This document shows, piece by piece, positions 10,918 to 22,479 of a stretch of 64,000 bases of DNA. The notes below the pieces were generated by a model. The model saw nothing but the letters and a program-made list of their open reading frames with translations. It was not told the DNA's origin and did not search any database. Source of the stretch: Allodiplogaster sudhausi (lineage: Eukaryota; Nematoda; Chromadorea; Rhabditida; Diplogasteridae); contig CALZFC010000106.1 of assembly GCA_945643635.1 (NCBI GenBank), forward strand, positions 232,001 to 296,000, given 5' to 3'. The position numbers and the translations under genes are program-made. Numbering within the stretch: the stretch's first letter is position 1; each line of letters opens with the position of its first letter.

Positions 10918-11766
10918 ATGTCGTCTGAATCTTCATTTCCCGTCGACAAGCCAGCATCCCCTACTCTTTCTCTTACATCTGACAACGATGAGGAGGTTGT
11001 TTTCCCGAACCAAATTTCATTGCAAGTAGTTTTCTTTATTAGGATGGTTTTTTTTAATCATTTTTTTAAAGATGTCTACCCATTTGTCTGATGAGCGTCC
11101 GGTTGAAGATGAGCTCAATGCTGGTTTGAATTCTCGGGGTAATATTTTTTTAATCTTTCAACGAATTGTTTTTATTGCTTCTTTTTTCTTCGTCTTCAGT
11201 GCATTCGCCTTCGATGTTCGACCCCGTTCAGTCTTCCAATGGAATGGTGGCTGAATCTGCTGGACTTGAAAACTCGGCGGCAGCCTCATCTTCTCTTTCA
11301 ACGGTTTCTCACCACGACGATGAAGTTATTAGCCAGTGTCATTGGAGATTAAATTGAGCAGAACACTTTGTTTTAACTTGGTTTTTTTCATAATATTGTT
11401 CTTTTGAGATTTCTGATGACCCTGTCAAGATTGATCTGCTTCGTTCGACTGCAGATTCTCGTCAGAATCTCAACGAAGAAAAACTCAATCCAGGTTTAAT
11501 TTATCGGTGTAATTCTGTTTTTCTCTTTAAATGACGTTGTTTTTTTTTCTTTTTTTTCTTCAAACATCGATTGTTTCTTTTATTCAGCACTCGCGGCCCA
11601 TTCATCAGTTGCTGTGGAATCGATATCGCAGATCAACCGCCGATCTTCTTCGTCTCGCAGACAGCTCTTCCGTGTTATGACATCTGATTCGGAAGACCTC
11701 GAGCTGTCTTATTCCAACGACTACTCGCTGAGTGATGGCATCGCGTTAGATATAAATTACAATCAT
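10918..11766 (+). CDS. Ser/acid-rich protein, N-terminal exons of the next gene or a separate small gene
   Basis: Five exons carry frame: 10918-11025, 11072-11138, 11200-11324, 11409-11493 and 11588-11766, 188 codons. The ATG follows a pyrimidine tract ending in cag/gag-like sequence. The protein is rich in Ser, Asp and Glu, with no transmembrane segment or recognised fold, and looks disordered. Near its end is a short basic patch (RRSSSSRRQLF). If the last donor (11767) is not used, the frame stops at 11789. The following exons (from 11779 or 11800) need a different phase. So this is a separate gene, there is a splice site I have missed, or a frameshift separates the two parts. Confidence 0.45.
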
Positions 11767-11778
11767 GTAACCTATCAG

Positions 11779-13287
11779 ATTACATGATTTCTTTAGATCT
11801 GCACGATTTGTCGTTCTTCGGAAGCACTTCGAAAAACAGGGAGCTAATGCTCCACCTAACAAAAGGTTGTCTTTTATAAAACACATGAATTATACACAAC
11901 AGTGTTCTCAGGTATTACGGAGTGACCCTTGGCCTGTTTGCCGAGAAGAAGATCATGATCGTGCGCACGACCACGCAGCGTGCCTTAGAATTCATGAACA
12001 TGAGAAAAGTTGGCGATGTTAGTAATGCATTATTTCGAAATATATTGAACATAATTTTTTTCTCTTCTTTAGGTCGTCGCTGTATCTGTGAACCCAAAGC
12101 GGGTCGAATCAAACCACACCTTCAACGGACGGCTTATCGTGCAAGTCTTGGACGACTACGAAATGAAGGTCATTCCCGTTACGGTGAGGATTGCAGCGGA
12201 TGATATTCTGCTGAAGGAGATCCCTGCACCCGATAGGTAATTGTTTATTTTCTTTTACAACCTTTTTACTTTACCTACTTTTAGTCTCTTCAAATTGACC
12301 GTACAAGCGGTCAAGCATGAAGAACATCTGAAACCCCCTCGCACCGTGGTGATTCTTATGGACAAGGAACTGACGCTTGTCAGCCTCTGCGTGTTTGATG
12401 CTGAGCTGCGGCAGCAACTTGCTGATCTCGTTGTGTACGATGTATGTTTTCTTGTTTGCCTTTTTTACTTTACACTTTACTACTTACAGAAGCTAATGTT
12501 CGGTCTCGTCGACTGGCGTCCCAGACACGCTGCCAACGTCGATACGAACTACACTTTCGAGGCGCGTAATTTCGGCCACAAGACTGTCCTTCTAATCGAG
12601 AAGATAAGGACTAGCAATGTCCAAAAGATCGACTACAACCAACTCATGGCAATCGATGACTTTTCGAATAAATATGGTCTGCATATATACTCTTATGAAT
12701 ATTAACCAACACTTCTTTTCTATTTAGAATTTCGCGGTGTCATCGTCCAGTCTATCAAGACTCCCTCCGGCGGCGGCCTCATGCAGATTACTGGTGAGGA
12801 CTCCGATGGAATCCGCGTCGCCGTTCGCAGTTCCAGAGAGCCTCCGGCAGTCAAGACTTCCGTGACGGTTTCTGGATACGTCATCATCGCGGGTTCGAAA
12901 CTTTATTCTTATCTTTTGGGCATAAAAAATCTACTAATATCATAAAAATAGGGCCTTTAAAGGAGCTTATGCCTGATGTTCCCAACATCATTAAAGGAGC
13001 TTGTGGGGAAAAAACAGTTCATGTCAAAAATACTGGTTTTAAGAAGCTTCTTTATGATATTCCCGAATTCATTTAAGGAGCTTGTGGCCAATAAATATTT
13101 CATTTAATATCGGAAAATACGGGGTTTACCAGAGTTTCTATCTCAGACATATTAACTATCTACCTATATATTATTTTCAGCCGATAAGTCGGTTTCCATT
13201 GATGCGACTGACATTCGCGAAAATGTCGATGATGGCGTCGTGCCCAACAATCTTCTTCGTCGTTATACACCGATGAAGCACCATTGA
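11779..13287 (+). CDS. beta-rich protein, possibly OB-fold/ssDNA-binding, unrecognised
   Basis: Exons: about 11779 (or 11800)-11865, 11912-12017, 12073-12236, 12285-12441, 12490-12676, 12728-12892 and 13181-13287 (TGA). All internal junctions keep frame. The protein of about 320 residues alternates hydrophobic strands and charged loops. Two stretches, GDVVAVSVNP and FRGVIVQSIKTPSGGG, have the strand-glycine-strand pattern seen in OB folds. An RPA-like single-strand DNA-binding protein is an attractive guess because some Helitrons carry RPA genes, but I see no diagnostic motif. The last intron (288 bp) is larger than the others because it holds AAAGGAGC repeats. The start is unresolved (see the preceding entry). 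Confidence 0.45.
12950..13085 (+). repeat. AAAGGAGCTT repeats within an intron
   Basis: Three imperfect units of roughly 50-60 bp contain (t)ttaaaggagctt(a/g)tg, with spacers such as ccaacatcat or cccgaattcat. The same motif recurs at 14684-14860, 38040-38100 and 46775-46825. Confidence 0.7.
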
Positions 13288-13820
13288 TTTCCCCAATACT
13301 TCGTGCTAACTATTTGAAACTTCTTCTTTCATCATCTAATTGGTTTTGACAAATTTAATGAGAAATGTTGAATCTATTTTTTAAGACATTTGCTTTTTCG
13401 ACACTGCTGTGATAGTAATTCAATATAAATTGCAGTTTTCTTGGAATTCCAATTCTGAACGAATGTATTGTTTTATGATCTTGTTTTCTCTTTCCTATTG
13501 ATATTTAATGACACGTTTCATGAATTGATCGTTTTTTTGAATTACTGTACATAACTGATTCCACTTGTATCTACTTCTTAATTGTTTTTTTTTTGCAGCT
13601 TACGGATCTTATTAGGTCACTAATTTTTATGTTCTGACATTTTTTTATACAACCTTGCGGTTTAATCGGAGAGGAAAAATAACCACTTTTATTCAATGTC
13701 AACCTGTAAATAAATCTGTATATACAGAAGTATTTTATATCATATTCGATGTGTTTATATTCCACTATTATACCTTCTATGTAGCAACATCTTCTTAGGA
13801 TTATTCAGACATTGTTTAGA
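13288..13820. other. intergenic stretch
   Basis: T-rich sequence with no gene. An AATAAA near 13707 could end the upstream transcript. The acceptor tgtttag at 13813-13819 lies one base before the next ATG. Confidence 0.45.
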
Positions 13821-14450
13821 ATGACGTGGAAAGTTTTCGTTCTTCAGCTCGTCAACGTGTTGCTTACAGTGCCAGCTATTCTTGTCCACTGGGCAGAATT
13901 CAATATCCTGGTTAGCATATCAATTGTAGAACACAATAAATGGGATTTCTTGAGGCGTTCTGCTTTCAAATCTTCGTCCTGGTTTGCCACGTACTTTCTT
14001 TCATCGCCTTCATCGTTGACAGTTCTGCACTGCTCATTCCAGCGATTCTTATCAACGTTACTTTCTTATCAACTTATTTTCTAATTTATTTCTTAACTAT
14101 CGTTGCATTTATTAGACTGATTTTCTTTATAGTTCATAGCCTGCTGCATTGATGTGCTCATGGTTCTTCTCGGAGCGGCCTGTATTTCATCTTGGCTATT
14201 CAAGTGGACCATCGCTGAGACACTCTCTTCCACACTCGGCATTGGTTAACATGTTATTTTACTTTATCTTAAACCAATTATTGTAATTGTAGCTTTCTCT
14301 GCCCTGGTCTCCGTCGGTCTTATTTTGGTTATAGTCTTCACCCTGATGACTGGCATTCACGGAGCATCCTTCTACTACCTCAAAAAGCAGAAGCGACTGT
14401 ACCATTCGACTCTTATTCATTCCGATGGAAACTATTCGCTCTTCGTGTGA
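13821..14450 (+). CDS. small four-helix membrane protein
   Basis: Four exons, 13821-13910, 13955-14056, 14133-14244 and 14293-14450, give 153 residues with all phases consistent. Four hydrophobic helices are visible, one per exon: about residues 4-24, 31-60, 65-85 and 103-125. They are followed by a basic, Tyr-containing cytoplasmic tail ending GNYSLFV. This one-helix-per-exon topology is typical of small tetraspan or MARVEL-like proteins, but I see no family signature. The start is chosen at 13821 because an acceptor (tttag) ends one base before it. The first intron is only 44 bp. Function unknown. Confidence 0.6.
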
Positions 14451-14565
14451 CTATTCCATGACCACGTCAATGCAGCAGGCCATGAACTATAAATCAATTA
14501 CACACACATATATATGTTATTTATTACTGGTGATTCTTTTCTTTCGAAAACCAATACAATGTACA

Positions 14566-14571
14566 AATAAA
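14566..14571 (+). terminator. candidate poly(A) signal of the membrane-protein gene
   Basis: AATAAA lies 116 bases after the stop codon, followed by a T-rich stretch. Confidence 0.5.
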
Positions 14572-14679
14572 TCCTTTATTATTCGTGCATTAGCCAACTT
14601 TAAAAGAGCCGTTGAAATACAGTTTCTCTTACAGTTAACTACCTTTATGGTAGCTTAATTCTAATACAGTTTACAACAT

Positions 14680-14865
14680 CGTTAAAGGAGCTTCTGTGAA
14701 CTGCAATATTGAATTATTTCTGAAAATCTGGTTTTTTAAAGGAGCTCTCGTCGAAAGTTCACAATATCATTAAAGGAGCTTGTTTCCTACTTAATATTTT
14801 TTTCAGAAAAATACGAGCTTTAAAGGAGCATGAGTCTAAAGTTCAAGAATTCATTAAAAGAGCTG
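14680..14865 (+). repeat. AAAGGAGCTT repeat block
   Basis: Four or five degenerate copies of (a/t)ttaaaggagct(t/c) alternate with spacers of about 30-40 bp, several carrying 'gttcacaatatcat'-like text. The block lies at the edge of the large minisatellite region. Confidence 0.7.
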
Positions 14866-15312
14866 AGATGGTATTATTGGCTTGATGTGACGTCGAGCTG
14901 ACATGACCTTCTTGACTTGAAGTGACGTTGAGCTGAGATGGCCTTCTTGGCTTGACGTGACGTCGGGTTGAGATATCTTTCTTGGCTTGACGTGACGTCG
15001 GGCTGAGATGGCCTTCTTGGCTTGACGTGACGTTGAGCTGAGATGGCCTTCTTGGCTTGACGTGACGTCGGGTTGAGATGACCTTCTTGGCTTGACGTGA
15101 CGTTGAGCTGAGCTGGCCTTCTTGGCTTGATGTGACGTCGAGCTGAGATGGCCTTCTTGGCTTGACGTGACGTCGAGTTGAGATGGCCTTCTTGGCTTGA
15201 CGTGACGCCGAGCTGAGATGGCCTTCTTGTCTTGACGTGACGTCGAGCTGAGATGGCCTTCTTGGCTTGACGTGACGTCGAGTTGAGATGGCCTTCTTAG
15301 CTCTACGTGCAG
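14866..15312 (+). repeat. 35-bp minisatellite, about 12-13 units
   Basis: The repeat unit reads gagatggccttcttggcttg followed by acgtgacgtcgagct, with a spacing of 35 bp. Units differ by a few transitions (gagct/gggtt/gagtt). Since 35 is not a multiple of 3, the minus strand reads through all three frames in turn and stays open for 156 codons. The same array, in shorter form, occurs once in each larger satellite unit. Confidence 0.9.
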
Positions 15313-15429
15313 TGGAGCTAACAATTAAACTCTCATACTGAGCATGCTTTCTGCTGTGCTGTATTCGTAAGCTCTTTGGCGTGCTCTGAACTCTTCTTCA
15401 AACCTTTGATGTTTTCCTTTCTCTTCTTG

Positions 15430-15690
15430 CCCTCCAGCTAAAAAAACTCATTAGATCTTCTTTAACTCCCTAAGCTTAGCTGAGACCCTGAACTCTAAAA
15501 ACTCCTCAACTCTTCTTTAACTCTCTAAGCTTAGCTGAGACCCTGAACTCAAAAAACTCCTTAACTCTTCTTTAACTCCCTAAGCTTAGCTGAGACCCTG
15601 AACTCTAAAAACTCCTCAACTCTTCTTTAACTCTCTAAGCTTAGCTGAGACCCTGAACTCTAAAACTTTTTTTTGTTCTTTAGCTCCCTA
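15430..15690 (+). repeat. 55-bp minisatellite
   Basis: About four units carry ctaagcttagctgagaccct with aactctaaaaactcc. Occurrences of taagcttagc at 15471, 15526, 15581 and 15636 give a period of 55 bp. Related shorter arrays lie at about 19380-19600, 41305-41525, 44375-44600 and 46930-47130. Confidence 0.9.
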
Positions 15691-15730
15691 AAATAGCGGT
15701 ACTCCCGGAAATAGCGTAACTTAGTTAACT

Positions 15731-16290
15731 AGTTCCTCTAGATAGTTCACAAGCAGAAGTGTCACTAGGACCAAAATGCATGGGAGAAATAGAGGAGAGC
15801 AGGCATGAGAGCTGCAGAAACGACGAGAGTGCGGTATGAATCGAGAGATCAGACGAGCAGAGAAAAGAAAAACAAGTTCGCCGAGGCTGCGACACGCGAG
15901 ATCACCGAGGCTGCTCGCAAAACACGGAGGTTAGACAACGAAACAGTCGCTTAGCTCCGCCCCTCGACGAAAACAGTACGTTATAGGTGCGTTTTTGAGA
16001 GGTTAGAGAAAAAAAGTCACAGGCGCGAAAAGGCGAGATAGCGTTGGCAGAGAAAAACAGACGTCGACTCTCACTTCGCACCTCCGTCGACCACTTCGCA
16101 CCTCTTGCAAACATACAGCCAAACAAATGAAATACATTAAATACATACACTTACAACTTACTTTTCCACTCTCTCTCTATTTCTCTGTCTTCCTCTCGTA
16201 TTCCTCTGTCTCTCTGCAAAAATCTGCATTTTTTCGTGGCCATTGAACGCATTCACAAGCCATTTAAAGTTTTTAGCACGATGTCAACAT
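15731..16290 (+). repeat. truncated satellite unit (560 bp)
   Basis: This starts at the motif agttcctctagatagttc and copies only the first part of the 3.3-kb unit. It breaks off after 'gatgtcaacat', where the next unit begins at cctctagata. The next unit (from 16291) repeats the same 560 bp almost identically. Confidence 0.85.
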
Positions 16291-19200
16291 CCTCTAGATA
16301 GTTCACAAGCAGAAGTGTCACTAGGACCAAAATGCATGGGAGAAATAGAGGAGAGCAGGCATGAGAGCTGCAGAAACGACGAGAGTGCGGTATGAGTCGA
16401 GAGATCAGACGAGCAGAGAAAAGAAAAACAAGTTCGCCGAGGCTGCGACACGCGAGATCACCGAGGCTGCTCGCAAAACACGGAGGTTAGACAACGAAAC
16501 AGTCGCTTAGCTCCGCCCCTCGACGAAAACAGTACGTTATAGGTGCGTTTTTGAGAGGTTAGAGAAAAAAAGTCACAGGCGCGAAAAGGCGAGATAGCGT
16601 TGGCAGAGAAAAACAGACGTCGACTCTCACTTCGCACCTCCGTCGACCACTTCGCACCTCTTGCAAACATACAGCCAAACAAATGAAATACATTAAATAC
16701 ATACACTTACAACTTACTTTTCCACTCTCTCTCTATTTCTCTGTCTTCCTCTCGTATTCCTCTGTCTCTCTGCAAAAATCTGCATTTTTTCGTGGCCATT
16801 GAACGCATTCACAAGCCATTTAAAGTTTTTAGCACGATGTCAACATATGTGTGTCTTTCCATTAAAACACATTAAAACACTTACAAAGAAACCGAAAGTT
16901 GACTCTCTCTCTATACCAGTGAATTGTACAAAGGAAGAGCTTTGTAATGAGCTACAGAGAGATGTATATAATTCACGTTGAGCGTTCTCACAGACACTTA
17001 CAAGTACACGATCAAGTCCTGAAGTAGCCTGTTCACTTAGAAAGAAAGAGAGAGAGAGACGACATAGAGAGAGAGAAAGAGAGAGAGAGAGACAGTTCTA
17101 TCATGTCTCTCACACTCTACTCTTACGCTCTGATTTTTTTTGTAATTTTATGTAACCTTTAAAGCAGTAAAACTCTTAAAATAATAATTTTTTGGCACTT
17201 TGCCAGCATTCCAAGTACGCACACTCAGCATCATGAACTCCCTTCGAAAACTCGGCAAGTGTAGTTTGCGCAAATTCATAGGCATCCAGCGCTTTCTTAC
17301 AAACGCCGGTTTAGTTACCCAAGTTTGAGGTAGCTCCTCACTCTTGGGTCTGCCTTCCTGGCTCTGCATTCCGTTCGGCGAATTCAAGGCACCGCCACAC
17401 GGTTGGTTCGCCTGTGGGCCTGGCCGCTCATTTTTTGCCGTTACTTGCGAACGCATAGAACCGCTGCTTTGGCGGTTCCTTGCGAACGCTTGGAACTGCA
17501 GCTTTTGCGGCCAGGCTCATTTAGAGCAATCTGAAATAAAGGAAGCATATTAAAACTATCACTCCGAGCTGATATTCTCTTCTAATCTTTGTGTGCAGTT
17601 GAGCCAACCATATGTAATCACAAGTCTTTAATTTAGCGTAAAACATTTAGAGAGAGCTCGGAAGCTGTGTCTCTCTCTATCCTACATTTTTCTACAGAGA
17701 AAGGCGGTTTTTTTAGCTATGTAATGTTGTATAAAAGTAAGTCTGAACGATTAGACATTTAAAAGAAGTTTCCTCATCCGAGGTCTGAGAACAAAAAAAA
17801 TTGGCCCCGCTGAGAAAAAAATTTTGGTCGAAAAACCGTCAAGTATAGTGTGCGCCGGTTCATGGGCATCCCAGAAATCGGTTTAATCGGCGAATTCCAG
17901 GCCCCGCCTCACGGTTGGTTAGCCTGTGAGCCTGGCCGCTCATTTTTTGATGTTCCTTGCGAACACATGGAATGGCCTTCTTAGCTTGACGTGACGTCGA
18001 TCTGAGATGGCCTTCTTGGCTTGACGTGACGTCGAGCTGAGATGGCCTTCTTGGCTTGACGTGACGTCGAGTTGAGATGGCCTTCTTGGCTTGACGTGAC
18101 GCCGAGCTGAGATGGCCTTCTTGTCTTGACGTGACGTCGAGCTGAGATGGCCTTCTTAGCTCAACGTGTAGTGGTTTCGGGAAAGGCAATTTCTTTGTAT
18201 CTTGCTTCATTTTTATCGCATAAACATAGTTGATTGCTCAAAATGACCAGAAAAATTTGAAGATTTCTATAGTAGCGCTTAGAACACATGATAAGAAGAG
18301 CACTTTAAGCTCCTCCCCTCAGCCGACCAATAAGCTCTCAGTAAAACTCTTGCCGTCTACAGTACGATCAAATTCGTGCGAGGACCTTAGGCTTTTTAAA
18401 CTCAAAAGTCTCAATTATGCTGCTTACAACTCTGTAAGTACACAATACTTAACGTTAATATTCATAATAAATCGCAAAAAATCTACGCAAGCAGAAAAAA
18501 CACACATTGCACCTCATTTCGCTCATTTCTTCGCACCTCATAATTATTGGCACTTTGCCAATTCGCGCTGTCTCAACCACACATGCAGCCAAACACATGA
18601 AAAACATTAAATATATACACTTACAACTTACTTTTCCACTCTCTCTCTATTTATCTCTCTTCCTCTTGCATTCCTCTGCCTCTCTGCAAAAATTTGCATT
18701 TTTCTCGTGTCCATTGAACGCATTCACAAGTCATTTAAAGTTTTTGGCACGATGCCAACATATGTGCGTTTATGCGTTTTTTCCGATTAAAACACATACA
18801 AAGAGACCAAAAGTTGATTCTCTCTCTATACCAGTGAAATCTACAAAGTAAGAGCTTTGTAATGAGCTACAGAGAGCTGTGTATAATTCACGTTAAGCAT
18901 TTTGACATACACTTACAAGTATAAGTCCAAGTCCTGAAATTGCCTGTTACAGCGAAATAGAGAAAAAAATTTTGGTCGAAAACCCGTAAAGTATAGGTTG
19001 CACTGGTTTACTGGCATTCCAGAACTCGGTTCAATCTGCAACTTCGAGGCGCAGTCTCACGTTTGGCTCGCCTGTGAGCGTGGCCGCTCATTTTTTGTAG
19101 TTCCTTGCGAACGCTTGAACCTGCGAATTTTGCGGTTTCTTCCGATCGCATGGAACTGCGAATTTTGCGGTTTATTGCGATCGCATGGAACTGCAGTTTT

Positions 19201-19662
19201 TGCGGTTCCTTTCGAACGCTTGGAACCGCAGTTTTTGCGGCCAGGTTCACTTAGAGTCATCTGAAATAAATAGTACATAATAAAATTATGCCAATTGATG
19301 TTTTGTGTATTGTCGTGCTCTGAACTCTTCTTAAAGCCTTTGATGTCTTCTTTTCTCTTCTTACTCTCTCTCTCTCTCTTCTTACTCCGTAAGCTTTGCT
19401 GAGACCTGAAACTTTAAAAACTCCTTAACTCTTCTTTAGCTCCCTAAGCTTAGCTGAGACCCTGAACTCTAAAACTCCTTAATTATTCTTTCCTTAGCTT
19501 AGCTGAGTCCCGAAACTCTAAAAACTTCTTAACTCTTCTTTAACTCCCTAAGCTTAAGTGAGCCCCTGAACTCTAAAAACTCCTAAACTTTTCTTAGCTC
19601 TTTAAAGTTGTTTAGCTCCCTAAAGTAGTAGTACTCCAGAAAGTAGCTTAACTTAGTTAACT
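16291..19662 (+). repeat. satellite unit (3.37 kb)
   Basis: This unit matches 38217-41586 almost base for base. In order it holds: a conserved GC-richer block of about 300 bp with ctccgcccctcgacg; CT/GA microsatellites; a TTGGCA..TGCCAA hairpin region; a 35-bp 'gcggttccttgcgaacg' array (17430-17515); a 35-bp 'ccttcttggcttgacg' array (17966-18170); a second 'gcggttcc' array (19105-19240); and a 55-bp array (19380-19600). Minus-strand open frames of 82-142 codons recur in every unit, but I read them as chance frames in conserved repeat DNA. Confidence 0.85.
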
Positions 19663-22479
19663 AGTTCCTCTAGATAGTTCCCAAGCTGAAGTGTATCTCG
19701 GAGCAAATTGCATGGGAGAAATAGAGGAGAGCAAGCATGAGAGCGAGAGAAAGCGACGAGAATCACTATGCATTGAGAGATTAGACGAGCAGAGAAAAGA
19801 AAAACAAGATCGCCGAGGCTGCGACACGCGAGATCACCGAGGCTGCTCGCAAAACACGGAGGTTAGACAACGAAACAGTCGCTTAGCTCCGCCCCTCGAC
19901 GAAAACAGCCCGTTATAGGTGCGTTTTTGAGAGGTTAGAGAAAAAAAGTTACAGGCGCGAAAAGGCGAGATAGCGTTGGCAGAGAAAAACAGACGTCGAC
20001 TCTCACTTCGCACCTCCGTCGACCACTTCGCACCTCTTGCAAACATACAGCCAAACAAATGAAATACATTAAATACATACACTTACAACTTACTTTTCCA
20101 CTCTCTCTCTATTTCTCTGTCTTCCTCTCGTATTCCTCTGTCTCTCTGCAAAAATCTGCATTTTTTCGTGGCCATTGAACGCATTCACAAGCCATTTAAA
20201 GTTTTTAGCACGATGTCAACATATGTGTGTCTTTCCATTAAAACACATTAAAACACTTACAAAGAGACCGAAAGTTGACTCTCTCTCTATACCAGTGAAT
20301 TGTACAAAGTAAGAGCTTTGTAATGAGCTACAGAGAGATGTATATAATTCACGTTGAGCGTTCTCACAGACACTTACAAGTACACGATCAAGTCCTGAAG
20401 TAGCCTGTTCACTTAGAAAGAAAGAGAGATAGAGACGACATAGAGAGAGAGAAAGAGAGAGAGACAGTTCTATCATGTCTCTCACAATCTACTCTTACTC
20501 TCTGATTTTTTTTTTGTAATTTTATGTAACCTTTAAAGCAGTAAAAGTCTTAAAATAATAATTTTTTGGCACTTTGCCAGCATTCCAAGTACACACACTC
20601 AGCATCATGAACTCCCTTCGAAAACTCGGCAAGTGTAGGTTGCGCAAATTCATAGGCATCCAGCACTTTCTTTCAAACGCCGGTTTAGTTACCCAAGTTT
20701 GAGGTAGCTCCTCACTCTTGGGTCTGCCTTCCTGGCTCTGCATTCCGTTCGGCGAATTCAAGGCACCGCCACACGGTTGGTTCGCCTGTGGGCCTGGCCG
20801 CTCATTTTTTGCCCTTACTTGCGAACGCATGGAACCGCTGCTTTGGCGGTTTCTTGCGAACGCTTGGAACTGCAGCTTTTGCGGTTCCTTTCGAACGCTT
20901 GGAACTGCAGGTTCTGCGGTTCCTTGCGACCGTTTGGAACTGCAGTTTTTGCGGCCAGGCTCATTTAGAGCAATCTGAAATAAAGGAAGCATATTAAAAC
21001 TATCACTCCGAGCTGATATTCTCTTCTAATCTTTGTGTGCAGTTGAGCCAGCCATATGTAATCACAAGTCTTTAATTTAGCGTAAAACATTTAGAGAGAG
21101 CTCGGAAGCTGTGTCTCTCTCTATCCTACATTTTTCTACAGAGAAAGGCGGTTTTTTTTAGCTATGTAATGTTGTATAAAAGTAAGTCTGAACGATTAGA
21201 CATTTAAAAGAAGTTTCCTCATCCGAGGTCTGAGAACAAAAAAAATTGGAACCGCTGAGAAAAAAATTTTGGTCGAAAAGCCGTCAAGTATAGTGTGCGC
21301 CGGTTCATGGGCACCCCAGAAATCGGTTTAATCGGCGAATTCCAGGCACCGCCTCACGGTTGGTTAGCCTGTGAGCCTGGCCGCTCATTTTTTGATGTTC
21401 CTTGCGAACACATGGAATGGCCTTCTTAGCTTGACGTGACGTCGAGCTGAGATGGCCTTCTTGGCTTGACGTGACGTCGAGTTGAGATGGCCTTCTTGGC
21501 TTGACGTGACGTCGAGTTGAGATGGCCTTCTTAGCTCAACGTGTAGTGGTTTCGGGAAAGGCAATTTCTTTGTATCTTGCTTCATTTTTATCGCAGAAAC
21601 ATAGTTGATTGCTCAAAATGACCAGAAAAATTTGAAGATTTCTATAGTAGCACTTAGAACACATGAAGCAGAGAAAGGCGGTTCTTCTGACGTGTCTAAC
21701 GTACTTGCAGAACAACGTTAAAGTGTCTCTCTCGCCACTTGGCAAGCTGCCAGACACACATCAAGACATGCAGCCATATGTGCACAAAAACTCTTTAAAA
21801 TAGAATTAAAAATAGAGAGAGCCATAAAGAGCCGCCTCTCTCTATGGTGTCGGATGCAGCAGAGAAAGGCGGTTCTTCTCATGTATCTAACGTACTTGCA
21901 GAACAACGTTAAACTTTCTCTCTCGCAACTTGACAAGCTGCCAAACACCAAACATTCCACGAACACATGAAAGAACATTAAATATATACGCTTACAACTC
22001 AGAAAAAGAGAGAGAGAGACACTTCTATCAGTTCTCTCCCATCCTCCCCTTACTCTCTGCTTTTTTTTTTGTAATTTTATGTAACCTTTAAAGGAGTTAA
22101 ATTATCAAAATATACCTTTTTTGGCACTTTGCCAACATTCCAAGTACGCATACCCAGCATCATGAACTCCCTTCGAAAACTCGGCCAGTATAGGTTGCGC
22201 AAATACATAGGCATCCAGCGCTTTCTCTCCAAAGCCGGTTTAATTTCCCAAGCTTGAGGTTGCTCCTCATCCTTGGTCTGCCTTCCTGGCTCTGCATTCC
22301 GTTGAGCTGGGTTGGCCTTCTTGGTTCTGCGTTCAGTGGAACTGAGTTGGCCTTCTCGGCTCGACGTGTTTTGCTGCTCCTTGCGAACGCATAGAACTGC
22401 AGCTTGTGCTGTTCCTTGCGACCGCTTGGAGCTGCAGTTTTTGCACTTTTAAAAATAGCCATTCTCATTGACTTAGCTT
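19663..22479 (+). repeat. satellite unit leading into the Helitron B leader
   Basis: This unit starts at the same motif and follows the satellite order to about 21660, including a gcggttcc 35-bp array (20820-20960) and a short ccttcttggcttgacg array (21415-21540). It then has a 190-bp tandem pair starting at about 21668 and 21858 (gcagagaaaggcggttcttc). The last part (22130-22450) is a diverged version of the unit's ggcactttgcca/Gly-Arg region. The same sequence recurs at 47978-50866. Confidence 0.8.

Noticed and set aside
14866..15312. CRISPR-like array of direct repeats
   Set aside because: The 35-bp units abut with no unique spacers, units vary among themselves, and the context is eukaryotic. 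It is a minisatellite.
15902..16150. Conserved minus-strand 82-142 codon open frames in each satellite unit
   Set aside because: The DNA itself is nearly identical among units, so frame conservation carries no coding signal. Lengths vary with indels and no domain or splice context supports a gene.
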